From contig CAZMEN010000017.1 of assembly GCA_964565335.1 (NCBI GenBank), forward strand, positions 1-41,927: 41,927 nucleotides of DNA. The letters run 5' to 3'. Of the stretch, positions 32,998 through 41,015 are shown one piece after another. The notes under the pieces were generated by a model. That model searched no databases, had not been told where the DNA came from, and saw only the letters and a program-made list of their open reading frames with translations. This stretch comes from Litorimonas sp964565335. GTDB lineage: Bacteria; Pseudomonadota; Alphaproteobacteria; Caulobacterales; Maricaulaceae. The translations under genes were made by a program, and so were the position numbers. Every line of letters begins with the position of its first letter. Position 1 is the first letter of the stretch.

Positions 32998-34587
32998 TTA
33001 TTGACGTTCTTTCGTCGTCAGAAAACGAATGTCAGGGTTCTTGTCTTGGGCATAGCCGACATCCCACGCAGATTTTGCCAGAAAGACCGGGGCTCCGTCT
33101 AAATCTTCACCCATATTGGCCGTGTTTTTATCAATAAAGGCTTTGAGTTTGTCTGCATCATCAGACGCAACCCAGCGCGCTGTTTGGTAGAGCGGGTTTT
33201 CAAAAGTCACGTCCAGACCATATTCTGTTTTAATCCGTTCACGCATCACATCAATTTGCAGAGAGCCGACCGCCCCGACAATCATATCTGCGCCCATGAG
33301 GGGTTTAAAAAGTTGGGTCACGCCTTCTTCGGCCAATGACTCTAGGGCTTTGCGTAAGTGCTTGGCTTTTAAAGGGTCAGCCAATCTGGCGCGCCGCAAT
33401 ATTTCAGGCGCGAAATTTGGGATGCCTGCAAATTTGATTTTGCCCGACTCAGAGAGAGAATCGCCCACACGCAAAGCGCCGTGGTTCGGGATGCCAATTA
33501 CATCCCCCGCATAAGCGTTCTCGGCCAATTCTCTGTCTTGGGCGAAGAATAAAATCGGATTATGTACCGAGATTGTTTTATTCTCTGCTGTTTTCAATTT
33601 CATACCGCGTTTAAACTCACCTGAACACATGCGCAGGAAGGCGACACGGTCACGATGGTTCAAATCCATATTGGCTTGCACTTTAAAGACAAATCCGGCC
33701 ACGGTTTTATCAGTTGGTTTGATTTCAACCTCTTGCCCGGCCTTCACAGCCTTTTCTGGCTGAGGCGGAGGTGCAAATTCCGCCAACGCATTAATCAGCT
33801 CTCGCACACCGAATTTGCGTAGGGCAGACCCAAAATAGACGGGCGTCATATGGCCTTCGCGGAAGGATTGTTCATTAAATTCGCCATATTCCTTGGCGAG
33901 TTCCTGCTCTTCTTGAAACTCTTCCAGCAAAGAGTTGTCATCGAAATGATCTGCGATGGCATTTCCGTCAACGGGGGTGAAACTGTGCTCTCCGTCTTCA
34001 TCGGGTTTGATGAATTTTAAGAATTGACCCGTGCGCAAATCGGCAATGCCTTTAAAGCGCCGTCCCGACGCCGCAGGCCATTGCATCGGAATGACATCGA
34101 GGGCGAGTTTGTCTTGAATTTCGGAAATTAGCTCAAACGGGTCTTGGCCTTCACGGTCAAGTTTATTGATAAAGGTGATAATCGGAATGTCGCGCAGGCG
34201 GCAAACCTCAAAGAGCTTAAGTGTTTGCGGTTCAATCCCTTTGGCGACATCCAATACCATCACGGCGCAATCTGCTGCTGTTAGCGTGCGGTAAGTATCT
34301 TCGGAAAAATCTTCATGCCCAGGTGTGTCGAGCAGGTTGAAAATCAAATCCGCGTGCTCAAATGTCATGACCGAAGAGGACACTGAAATGCCGCGTTCTT
34401 GTTCGATTTTCATCCAGTCAGACTGCGTCCGTCTGGCTTCACCCCGTGCTGCGACTTGTCCGGCTTGGTGAATGGCGCCCGATGAAAGTAGCATGTTTTC
34501 AGTCAGCGTCGTTTTACCCGCATCAGGGTGAGAAATAATCGCAAAGACTCGGCGTTTACCGGGCTCAGTTTGTAGGGCAGTTGACAT
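32998..34587 (-). CDS. prfC: peptide chain release factor 3
   Basis: RF3 is the GTPase that removes RF1 and RF2 from terminated ribosomes. G1 is ISHPDAGKTTLTE (residues 18-30), G2/G3 are QERGISVSSSVM and LDTPGHEDFSEDTYR, and G4 is FINKLDRE, which is RF3-like rather than EF-G-like. Domain 2 follows at about 280-390. The C-terminal domain has VGAVGSLQIDVMRERIKTEY. The 529 residues equal the E. coli length. The start is 112 bases from the divergent DUF1704 gene. Confidence 0.96.
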   Translation of the reverse strand: MSTALQTEPGKRRVFAIISHPDAGKTTLTENMLLSSGAIHQAGQVAARGEARRTQSDWMKIEQERGISVSSSVMTFEHADLIFNLLDTPGHEDFSEDTYRTLTAADCAVMVLDVAKGIEPQTLKLFEVCRLRDIPIITFINKLDREGQDPFELISEIQDKLALDVIPMQWPAASGRRFKGIADLRTGQFLKFIKPDEDGEHSFTPVDGNAIADHFDDNSLLEEFQEEQELAKEYGEFNEQSFREGHMTPVYFGSALRKFGVRELINALAEFAPPPQPEKAVKAGQEVEIKPTDKTVAGFVFKVQANMDLNHRDRVAFLRMCSGEFKRGMKLKTAENKTISVHNPILFFAQDRELAENAYAGDVIGIPNHGALRVGDSLSESGKIKFAGIPNFAPEILRRARLADPLKAKHLRKALESLAEEGVTQLFKPLMGADMIVGAVGSLQIDVMRERIKTEYGLDVTFENPLYQTARWVASDDADKLKAFIDKNTANMGEDLDGAPVFLAKSAWDVGYAQDKNPDIRFLTTKERQ

Positions 34588-34699
34588 GGTGAGGGCTTAG
34601 TCACGGCGACGCGAGAGCGCAAGACAGGAAGGTGAAATTTCCCGCTTGTGATTTTGTTGTAAGCTTTACATCCTTTGCAAGCTTTGCCACGACTTGGCC

Positions 34700-35992
34700 A
34701 TGGAGAAACTCTCACCCCAACTTTTCGAGGATGCTGTTAAAGCGTCTGATTTATTAAATGCCGCGGCGGCCTCAACAAGTGTGCTCAAAGCCGTTGCGTG
34801 GGGCCCGAAGTGGAAACATGATTTTCTAGAACATGGGAAATTACCCAAACCTCGCTATCCGAAAGTGGATATTTCTAAGTCTCGTGAGAACGTTAAACAG
34901 GCAAGGGCGCTTTGCCATGGCGACCATGTCGTATTTCAGTGGCTCACGCGTTTATGTAACACAGTAGAAAATACTGCGGGGCTTTTGCAAACTCGGGGCA
35001 AACCGGAATTCTATCAATTTTCGAAAATGCTTTATGGTCACCCGACTCAAACTATGTTGGACAAGAAAACCCGTGTCCTGGATTTGGCGAAGCATTTAGA
35101 GGACGCATTGGAGGATTTAAATTTCTCTAAACTCGTCATCGAAGGGTATGAGGAGCATCTGAGCGCGAAGGACTTTGCCAAGGCTCTGCGTGGGCGTCTG
35201 AAAAAGCATTTTGGAGCTGAAGCGCCTAAAGTCATCGTCTCTAAATCTGTTTCTGCAAAAGCGGCGGCTAGTTCGAGCCGTATTCGTGTGCGGGCAGATG
35301 CGAAGTTTACTGAACGGGACGTTGATCAGCTCTTGCATCATGAAGCGCTTGTCCACGCGGCCACCGGAAAGAATGGGCAGGCACAAGAAAACTTCAAGGT
35401 TTTGGGACGGTCTCATGCGGGTACGACCGAGATACAAGAAGGCCTAGCCGTGTTCGCGGAAATTGTGACAGGTTCAATGGATCCCAAACGTTTTGCTCGC
35501 CTGTCTGGGCGCGTTCTTGCCATTCAAATGGCCGTGGAGGGGGCTGATTTCAAAGAGGTTTTTGACTTTTTTGTTGAACGCAATGATGACCCGTCGCAAT
35601 CCTATGAAAATACACGCCGCGTCTTTCGCGGCGGCGTAATTTCCGGCGGCGCGCCTTTTACAAAAGATATGGTCTATTTGAATGGTTTGCTGCGCGTGCA
35701 TAATTTCCTGCGCACAGCAGTTAAATTAAACCGCGCTGACCTCATCCGTGTTCTGTTTAGCGGTAAAATGGATATTGAGGACGTTCCAGCGCTCGCTCAT
35801 CTAGCCAGTTATGACCGCCTGACACCCCCCAAATTTATGCCGCCTTGGGTAAAAGACTTACGGTTTTTGGTCAGCTATATGGCCTATTCTTCTTTCCTTA
35901 ATCAGGTGAAGCTTCCGGGGTTTCAGGCCTATTACTCGAAAGAACTGGATGCAGTGCCTGTTGTTTGGGATTTCGCGGAGAGCGCGCGCTAA
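34700..35992 (+). CDS. DUF1704 / MATCAP-like putative metallo-carboxypeptidase with QEGLA motif
   Basis: The family is known in bacterial annotation as the flavohemoglobin expression-modulating QEGLA motif protein and in animals as KIAA0895/MATCAP, a tubulin tyrosine carboxypeptidase. The zinc motif HEALVH (HExxxH, residues 214-219) and the downstream EIQEGLAVFAE (Glu at about 247) are both present, so the peptidase site looks intact. An N-terminal helical part with DKKTRVLDLAKHLEDAL precedes it. The bacterial substrate is unknown. The ATG at 34700 is chosen over a TTG two codons upstream. It is divergent from prfC. Its stop overlaps the hemW stop on the other strand (35989-35992). Confidence 0.85.
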   Translation: MEKLSPQLFEDAVKASDLLNAAAASTSVLKAVAWGPKWKHDFLEHGKLPKPRYPKVDISKSRENVKQARALCHGDHVVFQWLTRLCNTVENTAGLLQTRGKPEFYQFSKMLYGHPTQTMLDKKTRVLDLAKHLEDALEDLNFSKLVIEGYEEHLSAKDFAKALRGRLKKHFGAEAPKVIVSKSVSAKAAASSSRIRVRADAKFTERDVDQLLHHEALVHAATGKNGQAQENFKVLGRSHAGTTEIQEGLAVFAEIVTGSMDPKRFARLSGRVLAIQMAVEGADFKEVFDFFVERNDDPSQSYENTRRVFRGGVISGGAPFTKDMVYLNGLLRVHNFLRTAVKLNRADLIRVLFSGKMDIEDVPALAHLASYDRLTPPKFMPPWVKDLRFLVSYMAYSSFLNQVKLPGFQAYYSKELDAVPVVWDFAESAR

Positions 35993-37125
35993 GTCAGTAA
36001 GGCTTCGCTGACGGCGTTGAGTACAAATCGTCCCTTTGATGTCGCAATAAGGCGGTCTGCTTTTTGTTCCAGAAAACCGTCGTCAATTAAGGGGGCATAT
36101 TCTGCCGCGTCTAGCGGATAGCCTCTAATTTCCTTGTACCGGTTCAGAGAAATACCTTCATTGATCCGCAGCCCCATAAGGACATATTCTTCTGCGTGGG
36201 ACTCGGGGGTTAAGCCCTCAATGTGTTCAATGCCTGTGCCTGTCTCTGTAACGCACTTTCTGTAATCCTTGGGTCTCATGGCGCAGACGGTTGCGTATTT
36301 CACGCCGTCTTTCGTGAGCCGACCATGGGCGCCGGGTCCAACGCCGACATAATCAGAGCCGCGCCAATAAGCGAGGTTGTGCTTGGATTGATGACCCTGT
36401 TTTGCAAAGTTTGATACTTCATAGTGATCAAACCCCGCCCGTCTCAGGGCGGGTATGACCAAATCGAATAGGTCCGCACTTGTCTCCTCATTCACCGCTC
36501 TCTCCAAGCCCCGCGCCTCTGCTTTGGCAAAAGCGGTGCCGTCCTCTACCGTTAATTGATAGGTCGAAATGTGGTGAGTGCCGAAAGAGAGAAGGGTATC
36601 TAAATCTGCTTGCAAATCCGTCTTAGTCTGTCCCGCCCATCCAAAAATAAGGTCGGCGGAGACGGAGGGAAAAATAGAAACAGCGCTTTGGAGAGCGGCT
36701 TTGGCTTGGTCGGCGTGATGGTCCCGCCCTAAAAACTTCAAGGCGTCATTATTAAAAGTCTGAACGCCGAGCGACAAACGATTGACGCCTGCCTGGTAAT
36801 AATTTGCCCATTTCTGCGCATCAGCATTGGACGGGTTGGCTTCTGAAGCAATCTCAGTCTCGTCATTGAGACCCCAAAGGTTACTTGCGGTTTCAATAAG
36901 GGTGCTGACCTCATGGCCTGATAACAGAGACGGTGTTCCACCCCCGAAATGTATGGAGGTGACATATCTCGGACCTGTTTCGGCTCGCCAATATTCTAAG
37001 TCTTTGACGATGGCCTTTAGCAGGTCACCATCTGCGCCCTTTGTTTTGTAAACATTGAAATCACAATAGGGGCATATCCTATCGCAATAAGGCCAGTGGA
37101 TATAAATCGCGAGGGGTGTTGTCAC
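35989..37125 (-). CDS. hemW: radical SAM heme chaperone HemW
   Basis: HemW resembles coproporphyrinogen III dehydrogenase but acts as a heme chaperone. The SAM cluster motif is CDRICPYCDFN (CxxxCxxC, then F), followed by HFGGGTPSLLSG and the SLGVQTFNNDALKFLGRDH motif. The HemN C-terminal part begins near ESHAEEYVLMGLRINEG. The GTG at 37125 gives MTTPLAIYIHWPYC, as in relatives (378 residues). Upstream starts back to 37206 would lie inside rdgB. It overlaps the rdgB 3' end, the common rdgB-hemW order. Confidence 0.92.
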   Translation of the reverse strand: MTTPLAIYIHWPYCDRICPYCDFNVYKTKGADGDLLKAIVKDLEYWRAETGPRYVTSIHFGGGTPSLLSGHEVSTLIETASNLWGLNDETEIASEANPSNADAQKWANYYQAGVNRLSLGVQTFNNDALKFLGRDHHADQAKAALQSAVSIFPSVSADLIFGWAGQTKTDLQADLDTLLSFGTHHISTYQLTVEDGTAFAKAEARGLERAVNEETSADLFDLVIPALRRAGFDHYEVSNFAKQGHQSKHNLAYWRGSDYVGVGPGAHGRLTKDGVKYATVCAMRPKDYRKCVTETGTGIEHIEGLTPESHAEEYVLMGLRINEGISLNRYKEIRGYPLDAAEYAPLIDDGFLEQKADRLIATSKGRFVLNAVSEALLT

Positions 37126-37138
37126 GGAGGTCGCAGGG

Positions 37139-37792
37139 TTAACCGTGATCAGGAAATTGATCGGCCATAAATTTAGCGAAAGCATCGGCGCGGTGGCTTT
37201 TGGCATGTTTCACGGCAGGTTCAATTTCCGCATTCGTCTCGTGTTCGCCTATAGCAATAAAAATTGGGTCATAACCAAAGCCTTTATCACCGCGCGGCGG
37301 CCATGTGATGTCACCTTTAATTTTACCTTCATAAACGCGGTCAACGCCGCCCGGCATGGCGAGACATAAAGCGCAAACAAATTGCGCGGAGCGGTCTTTG
37401 GAATCGCCCAATTTGTCGTTCACATGCCACATTGCCATATCGAAATCGCGCCCGCCGCCTTCCACGCTCGGCAACACAGCCCACCGCGCGGCGTAAATGC
37501 CAGGTTGTCCGTCCAGGGCGGTTACATCAAGGCCGCTGTCATCGGAGAGCGCAGGCAAGCCTGTCGCCTCAGCTGAGGCTCGGGCTTTTAAGCGAGCATT
37601 TCCTGCATAAGTGGTTTCTGTTTCTTCTGGCTCAGGGAGGTCTAGATCGGACGCGCTCAGAACCTCTAAGCCAAATGGCTCCAATAAGGCCCTAATTTCT
37701 CTGATTTTTCCCTTATTATGCGAAGCCACGACGATTTTAGAGTGACCGACAAGGTCGCGATGGGGCGTAAAAGGGGGCGATGATTGCGTCAT
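37139..37792 (-). CDS. rdgB: RdgB/HAM1 family XTP/dITP pyrophosphatase
   Basis: It removes non-canonical purine nucleotides (XTP, ITP, dITP) from the pool. The family start IVVASHNKGKIREIRALLE and ETETTYAGNARLKARASAEA lead to the active-site Asp residues in ALSDDSGLDVTALDGQPGIY. FVCALCLAMPGG and GDKGFGYDPIFI follow, then the SHRADAFAKF end. The 217 residues fit. It is usually preceded by rph, but here a divergent DUF2975 gene lies upstream. Confidence 0.95.
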   Translation of the reverse strand: MTQSSPPFTPHRDLVGHSKIVVASHNKGKIREIRALLEPFGLEVLSASDLDLPEPEETETTYAGNARLKARASAEATGLPALSDDSGLDVTALDGQPGIYAARWAVLPSVEGGGRDFDMAMWHVNDKLGDSKDRSAQFVCALCLAMPGGVDRVYEGKIKGDITWPPRGDKGFGYDPIFIAIGEHETNAEIEPAVKHAKSHRADAFAKFMADQFPDHG

Positions 37793-37928
37793 AAAAGGCG
37801 CTATAGACTGAAATTCCTACGAAAAACAGAGGACTCTGTTCGAAATCCGCATGCCATTACGAAGCCTCTATGGTGCGGGGCTGACAGCAAGGCTTGTATA
37901 TTTCATCATTATTGTTTATCAATAAGGT

Positions 37929-38495
37929 ATGAAAGAGAATCTCTCCTCAGCGAATGATACGGAAGACTATGACCTCGATGGGGCTAGTGTTGCCGGAAAC
38001 AGAATTGCTCAAACCTTGCGATTGGCCACTTTGGTCGGACGTGCGGTCTTGGGGTTATCCATTCTCGTCTCGCTTGTTGCCGCTGTTTGGATGGGTGTCT
38101 CAACAGGATTTCAAGAAGAATTATTTGAGAAAATCGGGGCCGAGTACAAACCCAGCCATATGGTTTTACCCCTCGCTTGCTTGGTTGTGGCAATCATAGC
38201 AGCAGCTTGGTTTTGGGTTCTACATGTGCTTAGCCAAGTTGTGGATACGCTCTTACAGGGTGACCCTTTTGTTCCGACAAATATATCCCGTTTACGACGT
38301 ATGTGGATCATTATTGCCTTCACAGAAATATTCCGCATGGTTGTGGCCAATATGACAAGTGCATTCTTCCCGGGCGGCGATGAGGGATTGAAAATCAGGA
38401 TTGGTGTTTGGTTCCTTGTCTTTGTCATTGCAACCTTATCGGAAGCTTTCCGTTATGGAGCTATGATGCGTCGTGACCAAGAGTTGACAATCTGA
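37929..38495 (+). CDS. DUF2975 membrane protein
   Basis: Four membrane segments are likely in 188 residues (about 37-57, 79-100, 123-143 and 156-174). Between the second and third lies DTLLQGDPFVPTNISRLRRM, the DUF2975 signature (a GxPFxxxNxxRLR pattern). The family has no established biochemical role and is nearly always paired with a small XRE regulator, as here; their stop and start share one base (TGATG). AAGG lies very close to the ATG, so translation initiation may be weak or leaderless. Confidence 0.85.
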   Translation: MKENLSSANDTEDYDLDGASVAGNRIAQTLRLATLVGRAVLGLSILVSLVAAVWMGVSTGFQEELFEKIGAEYKPSHMVLPLACLVVAIIAAAWFWVLHVLSQVVDTLLQGDPFVPTNISRLRRMWIIIAFTEIFRMVVANMTSAFFPGGDEGLKIRIGVWFLVFVIATLSEAFRYGAMMRRDQELTI

Positions 38496-38728
38496 TGACT
38501 ATTCGTGTGAACCTTGACCGGGTCCTACTGGACCGCCGTATGAGCCTGACCGAATTGGCAGAGCGCGTCGGTATTACTTTGGCTAATTTATCAATCCTGA
38601 AAACAGGTAAGGCAAGGGCAGTGCGTTTCTCTACCCTGTCGGCTTTATGTCGAGAACTCGACTGCCAACCTGCGGATATTCTGGTTTACGAACCGGAAGA
38701 AGAAAACGGAAAAATGGCCGCCGAATAG
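38495..38728 (+). CDS. small XRE/Cro-type (YozG-like) transcriptional regulator
   Basis: This 77-residue protein is a single helix-turn-helix domain: VNLDRVLLDRRMSLTELAER, VGITLANLSILKTGKARAVR and FSTLSALCRELDCQPADILV. This is the YozG/HTH_26 pattern that accompanies DUF2975 proteins. The short acidic tail ends in the loop of the following terminator. It probably regulates its own operon, perhaps sensing the membrane partner; that is inference. Confidence 0.9.
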   Translation: MTIRVNLDRVLLDRRMSLTELAERVGITLANLSILKTGKARAVRFSTLSALCRELDCQPADILVYEPEEENGKMAAE

Positions 38729-38743
38729 GCGGCCTTTTTATTT
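38716..38743 (+). terminator. bidirectional intrinsic terminator between the XRE gene and fba
   Basis: GGCCGCC (38716-38722) and GGCGGCC (38728-38734) form a perfect 7-pair GC stem with a 5-base loop containing the XRE stop codon. TTTTTATTTTA follows on the plus strand. On the minus strand the stem is followed by ATTTTTCCGTTTTC, so it can also end fba transcripts. Confidence 0.9.
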
Positions 38744-38761
38744 TAGGGTCGGGAGCTTTGC

Positions 38762-39808
38762 TTAAGCTTGGACTTTATCGTCTTCTTCTTGAGTCCATTC
38801 GCCAACAGATGCTAAGCCGTTCATACGAGCGCGATGATTGAACGCGGTTTGCGCCGCGTCATAGTTTTCGGCTTTACCTTGCCATGCAAAGAGAGCGGAT
38901 TGCTGTAGCGCGCGTCCATAAGAATAAGTGATTTTCCACGGGAAACCGCCAATTTTGTTCATCATGTCCAAATTGCGCGTGGCTTCTTCATTGTCTTGCC
39001 CGCCAGAGAGGAAAGCAATTCCTGGAACCGCAGCTGGAACCGTGTCTTTTAACACTTTAATTGTGCGTTCAGCGATTTCTTCGCGGCTTGGTTGATCGGC
39101 GCATTTCTTGCCAGCAACAACCATGTTGGGCTTGAGGATAGTCCCTTCGAGTGCCACGCCTTGTTCATAGAGTTCCGTAAAGAGGGAGTTGAGCGTTCTT
39201 TCTGTAATTTCGTGGCAACGCTCAACTGAGTGATGGCCGCCCATGAGAACTTCAGGTTCAACAATAGGCACAATATTGGCTTCTTGGCAAAGCGCCGCAT
39301 AACGGCCTAAGGCGTGGGTGTTGGCTTTGATGCCGCCGCGCGTAGGCGTCGAGCCGACATATTGATCAGGATGGGAAATTTCCAAGACCGCACGCCATTT
39401 GGCAAAACGCGCGCCAAGTTTGTAATATTCTGCCAGGCGTTCCCGTAAGCCGTCTAGTCCTTGAGTAATCGTCTCTCCGGGTCGTCCGGCAAGAGGCGTA
39501 GTGCCCATATCAACCTTGATCCCAGGGATAGCACCACTGGCTTCTATAAGGTCAACAAGCTTCGTGCCGTCTTTGGCGCTCTGGCGAATGGTTTCGTCAA
39601 ATAAAATGACGCCGGAGACGTGTTCTCTCATAGCGTGGTCAGTGCGGAACAACATTTCGCGCCAATTTCGGCGGTTTTCTTCGTTGTTTTCGGTGTTAAT
39701 TGACGCGAAGCGTTTCCCGATCGTGCCTGTACTTTCGTCTGCTGCCAGTAGCCCTTTCCGGGGAGCAACCATAGCGACGGCGACTTTATTGAGTGCTTCT
39801 AAATCCAT
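38762..39808 (-). CDS. fba: class I fructose-bisphosphate aldolase
   Basis: This is a Schiff-base aldolase of the animal/plant type, splitting fructose 1,6-bisphosphate. It begins KGLLAADESTGTIGKRFASI, with VILFDETIRQ, GARFAKWRAVLEI (active-site Lys) and EGTILKPNMVVAGKK (the Schiff-base Lys of the family), then FLSGGQDNEEATRNLDMMN. The 348 residues fit class I and there is no class II zinc motif. It lies 25 bases after pgk and ends the gap-pgk-fba unit, before a shared terminator. Confidence 0.96.
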   Translation of the reverse strand: MDLEALNKVAVAMVAPRKGLLAADESTGTIGKRFASINTENNEENRRNWREMLFRTDHAMREHVSGVILFDETIRQSAKDGTKLVDLIEASGAIPGIKVDMGTTPLAGRPGETITQGLDGLRERLAEYYKLGARFAKWRAVLEISHPDQYVGSTPTRGGIKANTHALGRYAALCQEANIVPIVEPEVLMGGHHSVERCHEITERTLNSLFTELYEQGVALEGTILKPNMVVAGKKCADQPSREEIAERTIKVLKDTVPAAVPGIAFLSGGQDNEEATRNLDMMNKIGGFPWKITYSYGRALQQSALFAWQGKAENYDAAQTAFNHRARMNGLASVGEWTQEEDDKVQA

Positions 39809-39833
39809 TTTACGCTCCTATTATTTCTACGCG

Positions 39834-41015
39834 TCATTTTCTCAAAATCTCTACGCCGGGCAAGATTTTACCTTCCATCCATTCGAGGAAGGCCCCTCCA
39901 GCTGTACTGATAAAAGTAAAATCGTCTGACACGCCTGCTTGATTAAGCGCTGAGACGGTATCGCCGCCGCCCGCGACAGCGACAATCTTATCGGTTCGGC
40001 ACAATTTAGCGGCATATTTAGCCGACTCGACTGTACTGGTATCAAAAGGCGTCAGTTCAAACGCGCCGAGCGGTCCATTCCAGATTAGGGTCTGACTGGC
40101 ATCCATGGCGTCCATAATTTTATCGACTGTGTCTGGCCCGGCGTCCAAAACCATCTCATCGCCTTTGACGTCATCAAGCGCGCAAACGCGGCTGTCGGCA
40201 TTCGCTTTGAAGTCTCGGGCAACGACGACATCAACAGGGAGTATGATTTCGCAATTCTCTTTTTTTGCATTTTCCATAATCTCAAGCGCAGTCTCTTTGA
40301 GATCCTTTTCGCACAGTGAGGCGCCTACTTTATAGCCTTGCGCATAGAGGAAAGTATTCGCCATGCCGCCGCCAATTACGAGGCGATCAAGGCGGTTTAC
40401 GAGGTTTCTCAAAAGGTCAATCTTGGTAGAGACTTTCGCGCCGCCAACAATCGCCATGACGGGCTTTTTTGGGATATCCAAAGCGCGGCTGATATGATCC
40501 AACTCACGTGCCATAGCGAGACCGGCATAGGCCGGAAGGAATTCAGCTATTCCAGCAGACGAGGCATGGTCGCGATGGGCTGCTGAAAACGCATCCATCA
40601 CAAATAAATCGCCTAAAGCTGCCATGTCTTTGGCGAGGGCCACATTGCCTTTTGTCTCTCCGGGGTGAAAGCGCGTGTTTTCTAGCAAAAGGACGTCACC
40701 TTCGGATAACGTGTTGACGACATCAGGATTTAACGTGTCGCTGAATTGAACAAGGCTGCCCAAGGCCTTTGACAAAGGCGCAACAATAAAGCGTAAGGAT
40801 AATGCTGGGTCGACTTCGCCTTTCGGACGCCCGAAATGACTGAGCAAGACGATTTTCGCGCCTTTATTCTGTAGGGCTTTAATCGTGGGGAGGGCGGATT
40901 TTAGCCGGGTATCGTCTGTCATCTCCCCTGCGTCATTACAGGGAACATTAAAGTCAACGCGGACAAGGGCTGTACTGCCCTTCAAGCTGGCTTCCTCTAA
41001 TCGGCGAAAATCCAT
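39834..41015 (-). CDS. pgk: phosphoglycerate kinase
   Basis: Pgk transfers phosphate between 1,3-bisphosphoglycerate and ADP. The N-terminal domain starts STALVRVDFNVPCNDAGEMT, with VLLSHFGRPKGEVDP and LLLENTRFHPGE. The hinge and nucleotide domain has VMAIVGGAKVSTKIDLL and IVAVAGGGDTVSALNQAG, then FISTAGGAFLEWMEG. The 393 residues fit. The start overlaps the gap stop by one base (TAATG), so the genes are translationally coupled. Confidence 0.97.
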   Translation of the reverse strand: MDFRRLEEASLKGSTALVRVDFNVPCNDAGEMTDDTRLKSALPTIKALQNKGAKIVLLSHFGRPKGEVDPALSLRFIVAPLSKALGSLVQFSDTLNPDVVNTLSEGDVLLLENTRFHPGETKGNVALAKDMAALGDLFVMDAFSAAHRDHASSAGIAEFLPAYAGLAMARELDHISRALDIPKKPVMAIVGGAKVSTKIDLLRNLVNRLDRLVIGGGMANTFLYAQGYKVGASLCEKDLKETALEIMENAKKENCEIILPVDVVVARDFKANADSRVCALDDVKGDEMVLDAGPDTVDKIMDAMDASQTLIWNGPLGAFELTPFDTSTVESAKYAAKLCRTDKIVAVAGGGDTVSALNQAGVSDDFTFISTAGGAFLEWMEGKILPGVEILRK

